Assembly (NCBI RefSeq): GCF_001506165.1
Contig: NZ_CP011427.1
Location: 3,782,001 to 3,846,000, forward strand
Direction of reading: 5' to 3'
Length of the DNA stretch: 64,000 nucleotides
Source: Pantoea vagans
GTDB lineage: Bacteria > Pseudomonadota > Gammaproteobacteria > Enterobacterales > Enterobacteriaceae
In this document: positions 11,719-21,827 of the stretch, in pieces
Layout of the letters: every line of letters begins with the position of its first letter
Position numbering within the stretch: the stretch's first letter is position 1
The notes under the pieces: model-generated
What the model was told of the DNA's origin: nothing
Databases searched by the model: none
Seen by the model: only the letters and a program-made list of their open reading frames with translations
Program-made: the position numbers and the translations under genes

Positions 11719-12312
11719 ATGACTGAGATGATATCCGCAACCATCTTGTTGCTGTTGATTATGGACCCGTTAGGTAACCTGCCGATCTTTATGTCGGTGC
11801 TTAAGCATCTCGAACCTAAGCGTCGCCGCGTGGTACTGATGCGCGAAATGCTGATCGCGCTGATTCTGATGCTGTTGTTTTTATTCGCCGGTGAACGCAT
11901 TCTGGCGTTCCTCAATTTGCGCACCGAGACGGTGTCGATCTCCGGCGGCATCATTCTGTTCCTGATCGCCATCCGCATGATTTTCCCCTCCGGTGAAACC
12001 AGCACCAGCGGATTACCCGCCGGTGAAGAACCATTTCTGGTGCCGCTGGCAATTCCGTTAGTGGCTGGGCCGTCGTTACTGGCCACCCTGATGCTGCTGT
12101 CGCATCAATATCCCAATCAGATGACGCATCTGGTGGGTGCGTTGATGATCGCCTGGGGAGTGACGGTGGTGATTTTGCTGCTGTCCGGCGTGTTTTTACG
12201 CCTGCTTGGTGACAAAGGCGTCAATGCGCTGGAACGCCTGATGGGGCTGATTCTGATTATGCTGGCAACGCAGATGTTTCTGGATGGGATACGCGCGTAT
12301 CTCAAGCTGTAA
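11719..12312 (+). CDS. yhgN: MarC-family inner membrane protein YhgN
   Basis: A 197-residue, very hydrophobic protein with about six membrane segments, alignable by memory with E. coli YhgN over its full length. Shared blocks are LIMDPLGNLPIFMSVLKH, FLFAGERILAFL and LPAGEEPF. The family (MarC/UPF0056) is placed among small transporters, but its substrate is not established; the old link to antibiotic resistance of MarC itself was not upheld. It is divergent from asd, with 207 bases between the chosen start codons. A GGCCC/GGGCC hairpin without a T run lies just after the stop (about 12332-12350). Confidence 0.92.
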   Translation: MTEMISATILLLLIMDPLGNLPIFMSVLKHLEPKRRRVVLMREMLIALILMLLFLFAGERILAFLNLRTETVSISGGIILFLIAIRMIFPSGETSTSGLPAGEEPFLVPLAIPLVAGPSLLATLMLLSHQYPNQMTHLVGALMIAWGVTVVILLLSGVFLRLLGDKGVNALERLMGLILIMLATQMFLDGIRAYLKL

Positions 12313-12477
12313 GCCCCTCCCTGAACAGCGATGGCCCTTAATCAGGGCCACTCTTCGTCATAAATAATTCATGCAAACTGTCTGGCTTTAGGATTTATCC
12401 GCATAGAACCTGCTGACGCTTAGAGGGTTAAATAGTTCTAATTGTTGAAAAGGTCTCTGGCAAACAGGGAGTCATTT

Positions 12478-13065
12478 GTGGCGGATAATATCGACACCTA
12501 CAAAGGTGAGGGAATATTCATTATTGTTGAACGGCTCTACAGCCGCGATTCCCCCAGCTGGCACGGTATTGGCACAGCGCTGATGCAAGTGCATCGAATG
12601 GTATATCAACTCTATCGTAAGCAAGATGTTTCATTGGAAGGCGAAAGAATTACGCCGGAAAGCGCTTCGCTGTGGCAACGCATTCAAATTCTTTCCGGTG
12701 CGCAATTAGTGCAGCAGAACTCGGCAGATAATATCACGCGTTTTGCGCTCGATTATGCCGGTTCACGTTTTATGGGCACACCGGTTTCGATTGGCGGACT
12801 TAAAACGAAAAAAATTCCGGATTTCCTTACCAAAGAATATACTTTGCCGACGCAAAGAATTATGGCTTATGGCCGAGATCCGATTCCAACGGTCACGCTG
12901 TATGGCCGACCGGATGCAAAGTTTGTCATGGGCAGCGGCGGTAAGGACGATCCGACGGCAGCAGCGAAATACAACGACAAGACTAAGCAGTTAAAATTGA
13001 TCAATCCCAACAATGAACTGGCTGGCATGATGCGCCAGTTAACTTCCCTGCGAGCGATAAAATGA
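12478..13065 (+). CDS. Unrecognised soluble protein, first gene of a three-gene cluster
   Basis: I do not recognise this protein. The GTG at 12478 is chosen over the in-frame TTG at 12442 because AGGGAG sits six bases before it; that gives 195 residues. There is no signal peptide, membrane helix, cysteine-rich site or catalytic motif I can name. The N-terminal half contains GEGIFIIVERLYSRDSPSWHG and a basic helix-like stretch HRMVYQLYRK. The C-terminal third has VTLYGRPDAKFVMGSGGKDD and ends Lys-rich. The 3' end overlaps the next gene in an ATGA junction, so the pair is co-translated. The DNA is clearly more AT-rich than the flanking yhgN and panS genes. Membrane partners downstream would fit an effector-immunity or a membrane-complex arrangement, but that is a guess. 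Confidence 0.75.
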   Translation: MADNIDTYKGEGIFIIVERLYSRDSPSWHGIGTALMQVHRMVYQLYRKQDVSLEGERITPESASLWQRIQILSGAQLVQQNSADNITRFALDYAGSRFMGTPVSIGGLKTKKIPDFLTKEYTLPTQRIMAYGRDPIPTVTLYGRPDAKFVMGSGGKDDPTAAAKYNDKTKQLKLINPNNELAGMMRQLTSLRAIK

Positions 13066-13493
13066 GAATTCCTGCTGCACATCTTGTGTTCGGCGCACTT
13101 TTTTTAATTTTCGGTTATCTCTCTTACAATGAAACCGTCAGTTTTTTTCTTAGCAACTTTGCGGGTACGGTTGCCGATATTCGTAGCGTATTAATTGCGC
13201 CACTCTTTACTGCGCTGTTCTATTTACTTTATTACATTGCCAGCAGTTTAACCTTTAAGAAATTATCACGTTTTGCAACCAATAAAGAAGTGGTGTTTCA
13301 GGCTCTCTTTTTAATCGCTAATGTTTTTTTACTGCTGCTGTCCGCCAAATTTTTCTCGTGGAAAACCAGTAACGAATTAAATGGTGCCACCCAACTCATT
13401 GAACTGGATACGCAGCAAATTGCACTAACTTATGTGGTCGCCAGCTTGGCTGCGTTCATTTTATTTATAGTGATTCGTAAAAAATGGCGCTGA
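13062..13493 (+). CDS. Small four-helix membrane protein, unrecognised
   Basis: A protein of 143 residues with four clear hydrophobic segments, at about 6-25, 42-64, 78-99 and 117-137, and a basic end RKKWR. No family recognised. It starts inside the stop of the preceding gene (ATGA) and its own stop overlaps a start for the next gene (TGATG). The three genes therefore look like one translationally coupled unit. Composition is unlike the neighbourhood: the stretch 13201-13260 has 21 G or C of 60 bases, against 34 of 60 at 12121-12180 in yhgN. This suggests acquisition by transfer. It may act as a membrane partner or protector for the product of the first gene. Confidence 0.75.
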   Translation: MRIPAAHLVFGALFLIFGYLSYNETVSFFLSNFAGTVADIRSVLIAPLFTALFYLLYYIASSLTFKKLSRFATNKEVVFQALFLIANVFLLLLSAKFFSWKTSNELNGATQLIELDTQQIALTYVVASLAAFILFIVIRKKWR

Positions 13494-13819
13494 TGTCGCT
13501 GTTTGAGATCATTAAGCGGGGTTTCCTGAATTCGTTCAATTATCGTGGACTGGAAACGCGTACACGGTATATCACTTTCGTGATGTTTCAGGTTGCATGG
13601 TTTTGCCTGTATTTGAAAGAGTTTGCCTCGCAGGATGCAGAGATTGGCTTTGTGCCGCTACTGCTGTTTATTTTGCCGACACTGTCATGCGGTAGCCGCA
13701 GGGTAAATGATGCGGGCTATTCGCGCGGCGTGTTTATGTTGCTGCTGATTGCGCCCTTCTTGTTGTTCCCTTTTCTTGCCTTCCCACCCTCCGTGCCGCG
13801 CCCATCGGCGGAGCAATGA
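13493..13819 (+). CDS. Short DUF805-like membrane protein
   Basis: A 108-residue protein from the ATG at 13493, which overlaps the previous stop as TGATG; an ATG nine bases earlier is an alternative. The sequence has the plan of DUF805 proteins (E. coli YhaH/YhaI type). An amphipathic start FEIIKRGFLNSFNYRG precedes the family NYRGR...R-like entry, and two to three membrane segments follow. Between them is SRRVNDAGYSRG, a variant of the RRLHDxGRSGWW motif. The tryptophans normally after that motif are missing and the protein is shorter than usual, so it is a divergent or shortened member. Function of DUF805 is unknown. It ends 34 bases before the convergent panS gene. Confidence 0.7.
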   Translation: MSLFEIIKRGFLNSFNYRGLETRTRYITFVMFQVAWFCLYLKEFASQDAEIGFVPLLLFILPTLSCGSRRVNDAGYSRGVFMLLLIAPFLLFPFLAFPPSVPRPSAEQ

Positions 13820-13847
13820 AAGCGGGCGGCACGTTGGCCTCCCGCTT
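13820..13847. terminator. Hairpin between the convergent cluster and panS
   Basis: The inverted repeat AAGCGGG (13820-13826) / CCCGCTT (13841-13847) sits in the 34-base gap between two convergent stop codons. There is no strong T run on either side, so termination strength is uncertain. Confidence 0.5.
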
Positions 13848-13853
13848 GCAGAG

Positions 13854-14777
13854 TTACTTTTTCTTCTTCTCAATCGGTTTACCCGACCAGTAACCGGCCA
13901 GCAGCGAACCTGACAGGTTGTGCCACACCGAGAACAGTGCGCCTGGCAAGGCCGCCAGCGGTGAGAAGTAGAGTTTGCCCAGCGTGGCCGCCAGACCGGA
14001 GTTCTGCATGCCGACTTCCAGCGCCAGCGTACGGCAAGTGGATTCGTCAAAGCCGAACAGCTTGCCGCCCCAATAGCCGCCCAGCAGACCAATGGCGTTA
14101 TGCAGGATCACCGCGGCAATCACCACCAGACCCACGGAACCGATAAAGCCTTGAGAGCCTGCCACCACAGCGCTGATGATCAGCAAAATACAGATCATTG
14201 AGAACGCCGGCAGATACGGCTCAACGCGGCGCACCACGCTGTTCATGGAGTGGTGGATAATCAGGCCCAGACCAATTGGGATGACCACGATTTTAACGAT
14301 ACTGAGCAACATGCCCACCACATCCACCTGAATGTGCGTATCAACGTAGAAACGCGTCAGCAGCGGCGTGGCGAACACGCCCACCAGCGCTGAAACGGAC
14401 GAAATGGTCACTGACAGTGCCACATCCCCTTTCGCCAGATAGATCATCACGTTGGATGCGGTGCCACTGGCGACGCTACCAACCAGAATCATACCGGCAG
14501 CCAGATCCGGTGGCATCTGGAACAGTTTTGCCAGACCCCAGGCCGCCAGCGGCATCACCAGATAGTGCAAAAATGTCCCGGCGATAACCGGTGCCGGACG
14601 TACCAGCACGCGTTTGAAATCGTCAATATTGAGAGTGACGCCCATGCCGAACATGATTAGCATCAGCAGATAAGTGACCCATGGACCAATACCGGTGAAG
14701 GTGCCAGGAGAGTAATACGCAGCGACCGAAAGCAGCACGGCCCAGAGCGGGAACAGACGAGTTAACATGCCGAGCAT
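13854..14777 (-). CDS. panS: Pantoate/ketopantoate transporter, bile-acid:Na+ symporter family
   Basis: A 307-residue protein with nine or ten hydrophobic helices, of the BASS (SBF) family. Family marks are the glycine-rich [19 protein letters not shown] and the later [13 protein letters not shown], which form the crossed helix pair and sodium sites. The closest match from memory is enterobacterial PanS, which takes up 2-ketopantoate or pantoate. The exact substrate is taken from family knowledge and is not proven by the neighbours, none of which make pantothenate. A GGAAG box precedes the ATG. The C-terminus is unusually basic (KPIEKKKK). Confidence 0.82.
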   Translation of the reverse strand: MLGMLTRLFPLWAVLLSVAAYYSPGTFTGIGPWVTYLLMLIMFGMGVTLNIDDFKRVLVRPAPVIAGTFLHYLVMPLAAWGLAKLFQMPPDLAAGMILVGSVASGTASNVMIYLAKGDVALSVTISSVSALVGVFATPLLTRFYVDTHIQVDVVGMLLSIVKIVVIPIGLGLIIHHSMNSVVRRVEPYLPAFSMICILLIISAVVAGSQGFIGSVGLVVIAAVILHNAIGLLGGYWGGKLFGFDESTCRTLALEVGMQNSGLAATLGKLYFSPLAALPGALFSVWHNLSGSLLAGYWSGKPIEKKKK

Positions 14778-14957
14778 GAGGAGACTTCCTTAGATATTTT
14801 TTAATTTATTTCATATGCCACAGATGAATGCCGTGCGGGGAACGACCACAGCGACGGACGCAGGATCATAACATTTCATTATCGTGACGTAAGGCGGGAA
14901 GTCGCTGGCAGGATAAAATGCGGATCGTCTGCGGTCGATCCGCGATTTGTGGAGAAA

Positions 14958-15650
14958 TTACTCTGCTTTTTCCAGTAAAACACGGTAGATCACACCACCG
15001 ATTGCTGCACCGATGATGGGCATCAGCCAGAACATCCATAGCTGCTGTAGTGCCCAACCGCCCTGGAAAATCGCGACACCGGTACTCCGCGCCGGATTCA
15101 CCGACGTATTGGTCACCGGAATACTCACCAGATGGATCAAGGTCAGCGCCAGACCAATGGCAATCGGTGCGAAACCTGCTGGCGCGCGCTTATCGGTTGC
15201 CCCCATGATGACCACCAGGAAAATGGCCGTCATCACCGTCTCACAAATCATCCCGGCATGCAGGCTAAAGCCACCCGGTGAGTGCTCGCCATAGCCGTTG
15301 GAAGCAAAACCGCTGGCTGCGGCATCTAATCCAGGCTTTCCACTGGCAATGACATAGAGCACGCCAGCGGCGGCCACGGCACCAATCAGCTGAGCAATGA
15401 TGTAGGGGATAACCTGCGCTGCCGGGAAACGGCCGCCAAAAGTTAAACCAATGGTCACGGCGGGATTAAAGTGACCGCCCGAGATATGGCCGACGGCAAA
15501 CGCCATCACCAACACCGTCAAACCAAATGCCAGCGCTACGCCAGCAAAACCAATTCCTGTTTGCGGAAAGGTAGCCGCCAGTACCGCACTACCACAGCCA
15601 CCTAAAACCAGAACAAATGTGCCTACCCCTTCAGCCACTAATCTTTGCAT
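14958..15650 (-). CDS. aqpZ: Aquaporin Z
   Basis: An MIP-family water channel of the inner membrane with six helices. Both NPA boxes are seen: [10 protein letters not shown] in the first half and [11 protein letters not shown] in the second. The narrow-filter residues of AqpZ-type water channels sit in a context almost identical to E. coli AqpZ ([35 protein letters not shown]). The ATG at 15650 (230 residues) is preferred to a GTG six bases earlier because GGGAG lies six bases before the ATG. The position between panS and lysC is not the E. coli one. Confidence 0.93.
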   Translation of the reverse strand: MQRLVAEGVGTFVLVLGGCGSAVLAATFPQTGIGFAGVALAFGLTVLVMAFAVGHISGGHFNPAVTIGLTFGGRFPAAQVIPYIIAQLIGAVAAAGVLYVIASGKPGLDAAASGFASNGYGEHSPGGFSLHAGMICETVMTAIFLVVIMGATDKRAPAGFAPIAIGLALTLIHLVSIPVTNTSVNPARSTGVAIFQGGWALQQLWMFWLMPIIGAAIGGVIYRVLLEKAE

Positions 15651-15656
15651 AGCCAC

Positions 15657-15865
15657 TCCCTCAAAAATTTAATGTTTTCTCGATGGGACTATCATTCAGA
15701 GCGATTAAGGCGCAACCGCTGAATAGAATCGTAGTGCGATATGCAGACAATTCCAGTGCATAAACAGAGGGATAACGCTGATAATTAAAAGGTTATTAAG
15801 CAATAGTTGGTGCGGAAAACAGACTGCCGTTTGGCTTAAATAATTGTTTAACGATATTAATAAAT
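15657..15865. other. aqpZ upstream region
   Basis: About 210 AT-rich bases between the aqpZ start and the lysC terminator. It should contain the aqpZ promoter; I see no site I can name and no coding signal. Confidence 0.35.
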
Positions 15866-15890
15866 AAAAAAGCCGGACCATGTCCGGCTT
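15866..15890 (-). terminator. lysC terminator
   Basis: The stem AGCCGGAC/GTCCGGCT with a two-base CA loop is followed by TTTTTTATTT on the minus strand. It begins 25 bases after the lysC stop. Confidence 0.9.
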
Positions 15891-15914
15891 GATTTATTGC
15901 GCTAAAAATTTGCC

Positions 15915-17270
15915 TTAAGAACCAAAAAGATTCTTATGCAGTGCGCGCACCACTTCTTCCGCATCTGGCGTTGGCACCAGGAAGCACAGGTTATAGCTGC
16001 TTGCGCCGTAGCAAATCATGCGCAGGTTGAATGGCTCAAGTGCGCCAAACACCTCTTTACCTACACCGCAGGCTTTCGACAGGTTGTTACCGATGATCGC
16101 CACCAGCGCCAGATTCTCTTCCACCTCTACACGGCACAGTGAAGAGAGTTCGGTCAACAGCGCTTGCGTCAGCAGACTCTCACCGGTGGTGGAAGATCCA
16201 GTGGTGTCCAGCGTCAGTGCCACGCTCACTTCGGAAGTGGTAACCAGATCAACCGAGATATTGTGGCGCGCCAGAATCGCAAACACTTCAGCCAGGAAGC
16301 CGTGTGCGTGCAGCATGTTCAGGCTGTGCAGCGTCATCAGCGTTTGCTTACGGCGCAATGCCAGTGCACGGAACAGCGGTGGGTTTTTGGTTTCGTTGCA
16401 CACGCGTGTCCCACCCGCCGCTGGATCTTTACTTGAGCCAACAAATACCGGGATATCACTGCGCACCGCTGGCAGCAACGTCGCTGGGTGCAGTACCTTC
16501 GCGCCGAAGATGGCCATTTCAGCCGCTTCTTCAAAGGTGATCTCTTCAATACGCTTCGCGGTAGGCACCACGCGTGGGTCGGTGGTGTAGATACCGGCCA
16601 CATCGGTCCAGATATCCACACGCGCCGCTTGCAACGCTTCACCCAGCAGTGCCGCTGTATAGTCGCTGCCGCCACGTCCCAGCGTGGTGGTGCGGCCTTT
16701 GCTTTCGCTGCCAATAAAGCCTTGGGTGATCACCAGCGCTTCGGCAACGCGTGGAGCCAGTTGTGCGGTGGTCAACTCTTTTAAGGTGGCGATTTCAGGT
16801 TCGGCACGACCGAAACGATCGCTGGTGCGCATCACTTTACGCACGTCAAACCACTCAGCATTCACCTGACGCTCACGCAGCACTTCGACAAACAGCAGCG
16901 TCGACATTAGCTCACCGTGGCTCACCAGTTCGTCGGTCAGTGCGTGTGAGGTCGCCAGAGCGGTGGCTTCCGCCAGCATCAGGATGTTTTCCAGCATGCG
17001 ATCAATCTCCTGACGGATCACATCAGGCGACTGCAGACGATCAATGATGGCGTATTGGATGTTACGAATTTCATCCAGCAGGTGAGCACGCTGCTCCAGT
17101 TCCCGGCCTTCGGCCAAAGCAACCAGCAGGTTGGTCACGCCAGCAGATGCAGAGAGCACCACTAAACGGGTATTGGCATCAGACAGCACCACATCGGCAC
17201 TGCGGTTCATAGCATCAAAATCGGCAACGCTGGTGCCGCCAAATTTCGCCACGATCAGAGTTTGAGACAT
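15915..17270 (-). CDS. lysC: Lysine-sensitive aspartokinase III
   Basis: Phosphorylates aspartate to aspartyl-phosphate, the first step toward lysine, threonine and methionine. The 451 residues start with the kinase signature VAKFGGTSVADF. The kinase domain continues through GRGGSDYTAALLGEAL and IWTDVAGIYTTDPR, and a tail of two ACT domains (about residue 300 on) binds the inhibitor lysine. No homoserine dehydrogenase is fused, which separates it from ThrA and MetL. The long leader upstream is a lysine riboswitch, so both enzyme and mRNA respond to lysine. It is divergent from pgi, as in E. coli. Confidence 0.97.
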   Translation of the reverse strand: MSQTLIVAKFGGTSVADFDAMNRSADVVLSDANTRLVVLSASAGVTNLLVALAEGRELEQRAHLLDEIRNIQYAIIDRLQSPDVIRQEIDRMLENILMLAEATALATSHALTDELVSHGELMSTLLFVEVLRERQVNAEWFDVRKVMRTSDRFGRAEPEIATLKELTTAQLAPRVAEALVITQGFIGSESKGRTTTLGRGGSDYTAALLGEALQAARVDIWTDVAGIYTTDPRVVPTAKRIEEITFEEAAEMAIFGAKVLHPATLLPAVRSDIPVFVGSSKDPAAGGTRVCNETKNPPLFRALALRRKQTLMTLHSLNMLHAHGFLAEVFAILARHNISVDLVTTSEVSVALTLDTTGSSTTGESLLTQALLTELSSLCRVEVEENLALVAIIGNNLSKACGVGKEVFGALEPFNLRMICYGASSYNLCFLVPTPDAEEVVRALHKNLFGS

Positions 17271-17374
17271 GTAACGAACCTCGTGTCAGATTAGCTTTCT
17301 CCCGTTATCAGCAACGGAAGAGGTGATTTCAGCCTTGGCACAAGAGAAGAGCAGAATTGGACAGACAAGATCAG

Positions 17375-17600
17375 GAGATGAGTCACCAAAAGCACTTCAC
17401 CTTGCGAAACGTCCGACTGCGGACGCTTCTGGTGACAACCCAGAGGATTCAGCCCCTGCAGCCGACAGCTCAACACACCGCGTGTTGTGCCATCTCGGCG
17501 TCACACCCCCTGATGTGTACTCAAACGGATACGGTTCCTTGAACACACTGCCTGGGCGACGCGCCTCTTCTGGCTTGCACCCGGAGGTGCAAGTCGCGCG
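17375..17600 (-). promoter_or_regulatory. Lysine riboswitch (L box) of lysC
   Basis: Read on the minus strand, the lysC leader contains the conserved L-box pieces in order: a 5' hairpin CTTGCACC/GGTGCAAG, then AGAAGAGGCGCG..GCC, GGGTGTGACGCCGAG, GGGGCTGAATCCTCTGGG and TTGTCACC. A downstream hairpin CGTCC/GGACG and the segment TGGTGACTCATCTCC complete it. These agree closely with the E. coli lysC leader. Lysine binding lowers lysC expression; in E. coli this acts through the ribosome site and RNase E. Outer limits are approximate. The promoter should lie just beyond 17600. Confidence 0.93.
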
Positions 17601-17803
17601 CACAAAATACTGATTAATTCTTCCGCTGTCCAGCCTTGTAGCAACGGGATGATTCTTTTTTAGATTTTCGCCAGCGCATCACTGAACAAACACCGATCGC
17701 GCTGCCCGCCTAAAGTAGTTAACGGTGCGAAAAATGCGGCCAGATCCTGATGCGGCACAGGGAATGTTTATGTCGCAAAAGCGACAATCTGCGCCGGATT
17801 TAA

Positions 17804-19612
<1,809 letters not shown>

Positions 19613-19628
19613 TTTCCCTGCCAATCTG

Positions 19629-19657
19629 AATAAGGCGGCACTATAGCCGCCTTATTT
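19629..19657 (+). terminator. pgi terminator
   Basis: AATAAGGCGGC/GCCGCCTTATT form a perfect stem with a six-base loop, running into TTTCTGT. It starts 17 bases after the pgi stop. Confidence 0.88.
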
Positions 19658-20039
19658 CTGTCAAATATGCCATCACACGCCCATTTCTGTTAATTTCCGC
19701 ACGCGATAGGGTTAGATAATTCTTAAAATGACCTAAGGAAAATCGGAAGTTTGCCAAACGCTCCTAAACGATACTCGATTTAAAATGGATCTAATTTAGC
19801 AAGATAAATAACTATCTTACTGATTGGTAGATAATTTATATTTACCCCCTCTCAGGAAAATCTGATTATTCTTATTCCGTGCCATTTTTTAATGAAAAAG
19901 TGAAAAATCCTGCCACGACTCTGGCAACCCCACGATTATTCCGTCAGCAGAAAAAACCTCATTTAAAAAAAGCAGCTATCGCCAATTCGCCTTATTTATC
20001 ACCAGAAATGCCCATACTTTCCGCCCTCTTTTTCTGTCG
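19658..20039 (+). other. AT-rich regulatory region before yjbE
   Basis: About 380 bases without a gene, notably rich in A and T, between the pgi terminator and the yjbE promoter. It contains the RcsAB-like box listed separately. The length and composition fit a heavily regulated upstream region. I see no reading frame with coding character. Confidence 0.5.
19861..19874 (-). promoter_or_regulatory. Candidate RcsAB box upstream of yjbEFGH
   Basis: The minus strand reads TAAGAATAATCAGA, 11 of 14 matches to the RcsAB consensus TAAGAATATTCCTA. In E. coli the yjbEFGH operon is activated by the Rcs phosphorelay. The site lies about 165 bases before the proposed -35 box, further away than usual for a direct activator. 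Confidence 0.45.
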
Positions 20040-20069
20040 CTGAACTCTGGTAATTTGTTGCCCTATACT
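20040..20069 (+). promoter_or_regulatory. Candidate yjbE promoter
   Basis: CTGAAC (20040-20045) and TATACT (20064-20069) are 18 bases apart, about 60 bases before the yjbE start codon. The -10 box is good, the -35 box moderate. Confidence 0.5.
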
Positions 20070-20128
20070 GAACGCGCCCGAAATTGGGGTACATCCTTCA
20101 TTCATTTTTAGATGCAGGAAATGTTGTT

Positions 20129-20377
20129 ATGAAAAAACTGATGGTTGCCGGTGCAGCCTTACTTTACGTTGCCGTTTCTTCTGCTGCGATCGCTGCACCA
20201 GAGGAAGCCGGTGCCGCAGCGGGTGCACAGGCGGGAGCAATCTCGACCGGTGCAACCACCGCTGTGGGTATCGGCGCACTGGGTGCGTTGGTAGGGCTCG
20301 GCATCGCTGCTGCTGGCGGCGGTGACGGGGCAAATACCGGTACAACAACGACCACGACAACGAGCACTACTCGTTGA
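20129..20377 (+). CDS. yjbE: Small secreted protein of the YjbEFGH exopolysaccharide operon
   Basis: An 82-residue protein with a signal peptide (MKKLMVAGAALLYVAVSSAAIAA). The mature part is Ala/Gly-rich with ALGALVGLGIAAAGGGDG and an unusual run of threonines at the end. E. coli YjbE has the same plan, including the GGGDG..NTG and poly-Thr tail. The ATG at 20129 has AGGAA eight bases before it; the longer open frame from 20084 is not used. The operon is linked to production of an extracellular polysaccharide under Rcs control, and the role of YjbE itself is unknown. An unusually strong hairpin follows, separating it from yjbF. Confidence 0.88.
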   Translation: MKKLMVAGAALLYVAVSSAAIAAPEEAGAAAGAQAGAISTGATTAVGIGALGALVGLGIAAAGGGDGANTGTTTTTTTSTTR

Positions 20378-20393
20378 TCTAGCACCTTTAAAC

Positions 20394-20423
20394 ATAACCA
20401 CACAGCTGTGTGGTTATTTTTTG
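20394..20423 (+). terminator. Hairpin between yjbE and yjbF
   Basis: A perfect 24-base palindrome (half-site ATAACCACACAG, 20394-20417) is followed by TTTTTT. This is a textbook intrinsic terminator inside the operon, 17 bases after the yjbE stop. It should make yjbE the most abundant message, with yjbFGH depending on read-through. Confidence 0.88.
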
Positions 20424-20454
20424 CCTGGTTTTATTTTTAACAGGGATATACACA

Positions 20455-21102
20455 GTGCGCCGACTTCCTCTGCTGCTGCTTTGCCTGCTGCTGCAGGCCT
20501 GTACACAAACGCAAAAAGGCCTGGAACAAACCGTCATGCTGGCCGTTAACGGCCCGGATGACGTCACCGTGACCGATGAACAGGTCGCCAGCCTCCCCTA
20601 CGCCAGCTTGTATGCCCGAATTAATGAAGGACCGCGAATTTTCGTGGTGCTTGGCTATGACGAACAGGGCCAGCAGAAATGGGTTACCCAAGATAAAGCG
20701 ATGCTGGTGATGCAGCATGGCCGGCTGGTGAAGACCTTAGGACTGGTGGATAACCTCGATGCGGTGAGTAATCTGGCGCAGGACCCGCTAGCCGACCCGC
20801 TGCATCTGCAAAATAACGCCAGCTGGACACGCGTGGTGCAATGGCGTGAGAAAGAAAACGTGCGCGCTGCCACGGCAGTCTCTCGCTTCCAGCGTGGTGA
20901 CGATACGGTACTGAATGTTGCCGGTGAACGCGTGCCGTGCCGCGTATGGATCGAGACCGTTAGCATGGAGAGCCTGGGCGCGGAATGGCAGAACACTTTC
21001 TGGATCGATAACCGTGATGGCGCAGTATTGCAGTCACATCAAATGCTGGCGGCAGACGCCTTCCCTGTTGAAACCACCATTCTGAAGCCGGCGAAATCAT
21101 GA
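20455..21102 (+). CDS. yjbF: YjbF family lipoprotein
   Basis: The second gene of yjbEFGH. The start is taken as the GTG at 20455, with AGGGA eight bases before it. It gives 215 residues with a proper lipoprotein signal RRLPLLLLCLLLQAC. An ATG at 20410 would overlap the terminator hairpin. The rest is a GfcB/YmcC-type domain, with the shared pieces LPYASLYARINEGP and WVTQDKAMLVMQHGRLVKTLGL as in the paralogous group 4 capsule operon. It is probably outer-membrane anchored and part of polysaccharide secretion. Its stop overlaps the yjbG start by four bases. Confidence 0.88.
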   Translation: MRRLPLLLLCLLLQACTQTQKGLEQTVMLAVNGPDDVTVTDEQVASLPYASLYARINEGPRIFVVLGYDEQGQQKWVTQDKAMLVMQHGRLVKTLGLVDNLDAVSNLAQDPLADPLHLQNNASWTRVVQWREKENVRAATAVSRFQRGDDTVLNVAGERVPCRVWIETVSMESLGAEWQNTFWIDNRDGAVLQSHQMLAADAFPVETTILKPAKS

Positions 21103-21827
21103 AAATAACTCCTTCCTTGCTGGCCGCTGTGGCACTCCTTACGGCAGGCAGTGCGCTGGCTGATAGCCAGGTTACGGTGCATGGCCAGAACAACCTGCAG
21201 ATTGATCATGCGCAGAATCTGGCGCAGCTGTTAACGAACCCGGCACTGCATAGCTGGTGGCCTGGTACGGTGATCGCAGAGCGCGGCGCAACCGCAGTGG
21301 CGCAGCAACAACAGAAGCAATTGCTGGAAGACTTACGCCGTTGGCAAGCGGACAGTGGCGAAGCTTTAGCGGGCACCATCGGCGCGGTGATCCACCAGCT
21401 TAGTGCGCTACAGGTTACCGGGCGTCAGTTCACTTCGCTGGATCCTGACTGGGTGCGTCTGCGTCCTGAGGCTAACCGTACACTGCAGGGCAGCTATGAC
21501 CTTTACACAGTGCCACAGCCAACGCAGGTGCTGGTGCTCGGCGCACTTGAAAATCCGGGTAAAGAGAGCTGGCAGCCGGGCCGCACCGTGCGCGACTACC
21601 TTGAGGGGCACGATCGCCTGTCGGGTGCTGAACGCAGTGTCGCCTCGGTGATTGCTCCGTCAGGTCAGATCCAGCAGGTGCCGATTGCCTACTGGAATCA
21701 ACGCCACATTGAAGTCCAGCCTGGCAGCATCATCTGGCTGGGCTTTACCTCATGGAGCCTGCCGTGGGGCCAGGCTGATTTGAATGCGCGCATGCTTTCT
21801 CTTCTGACACAGCGGATTCCAGACTGA
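21099..21827 (+). CDS. yjbG: Periplasmic capsule-type protein YjbG (GfcC family)
   Basis: A 242-residue protein with a cleavable signal peptide ([21 protein letters not shown]). It belongs to the GfcC/YmcB family, whose E. coli member has beta-grasp domains resembling those of the polysaccharide exporter Wza. Visible family traits are the [27 protein letters not shown] region and the end [19 protein letters not shown]. It starts within the yjbF stop (ATGA) and ends within the yjbH start (TGATGA), so the three are coupled. Its role is in exopolysaccharide export, inferred from the family. Confidence 0.88.
   Translation: MKITPSLLAAVALLTAGSALADSQVTVHGQNNLQIDHAQNLAQLLTNPALHSWWPGTVIAERGATAVAQQQQKQLLEDLRRWQADSGEALAGTIGAVIHQLSALQVTGRQFTSLDPDWVRLRPEANRTLQGSYDLYTVPQPTQVLVLGALENPGKESWQPGRTVRDYLEGHDRLSGAERSVASVIAPSGQIQQVPIAYWNQRHIEVQPGSIIWLGFTSWSLPWGQADLNARMLSLLTQRIPD

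Noticed and set aside
20341..20376. The ACAACGACC-type run in yjbE as a DNA repeat array
   Set aside because: It simply encodes the poly-threonine tail that E. coli YjbE also has.
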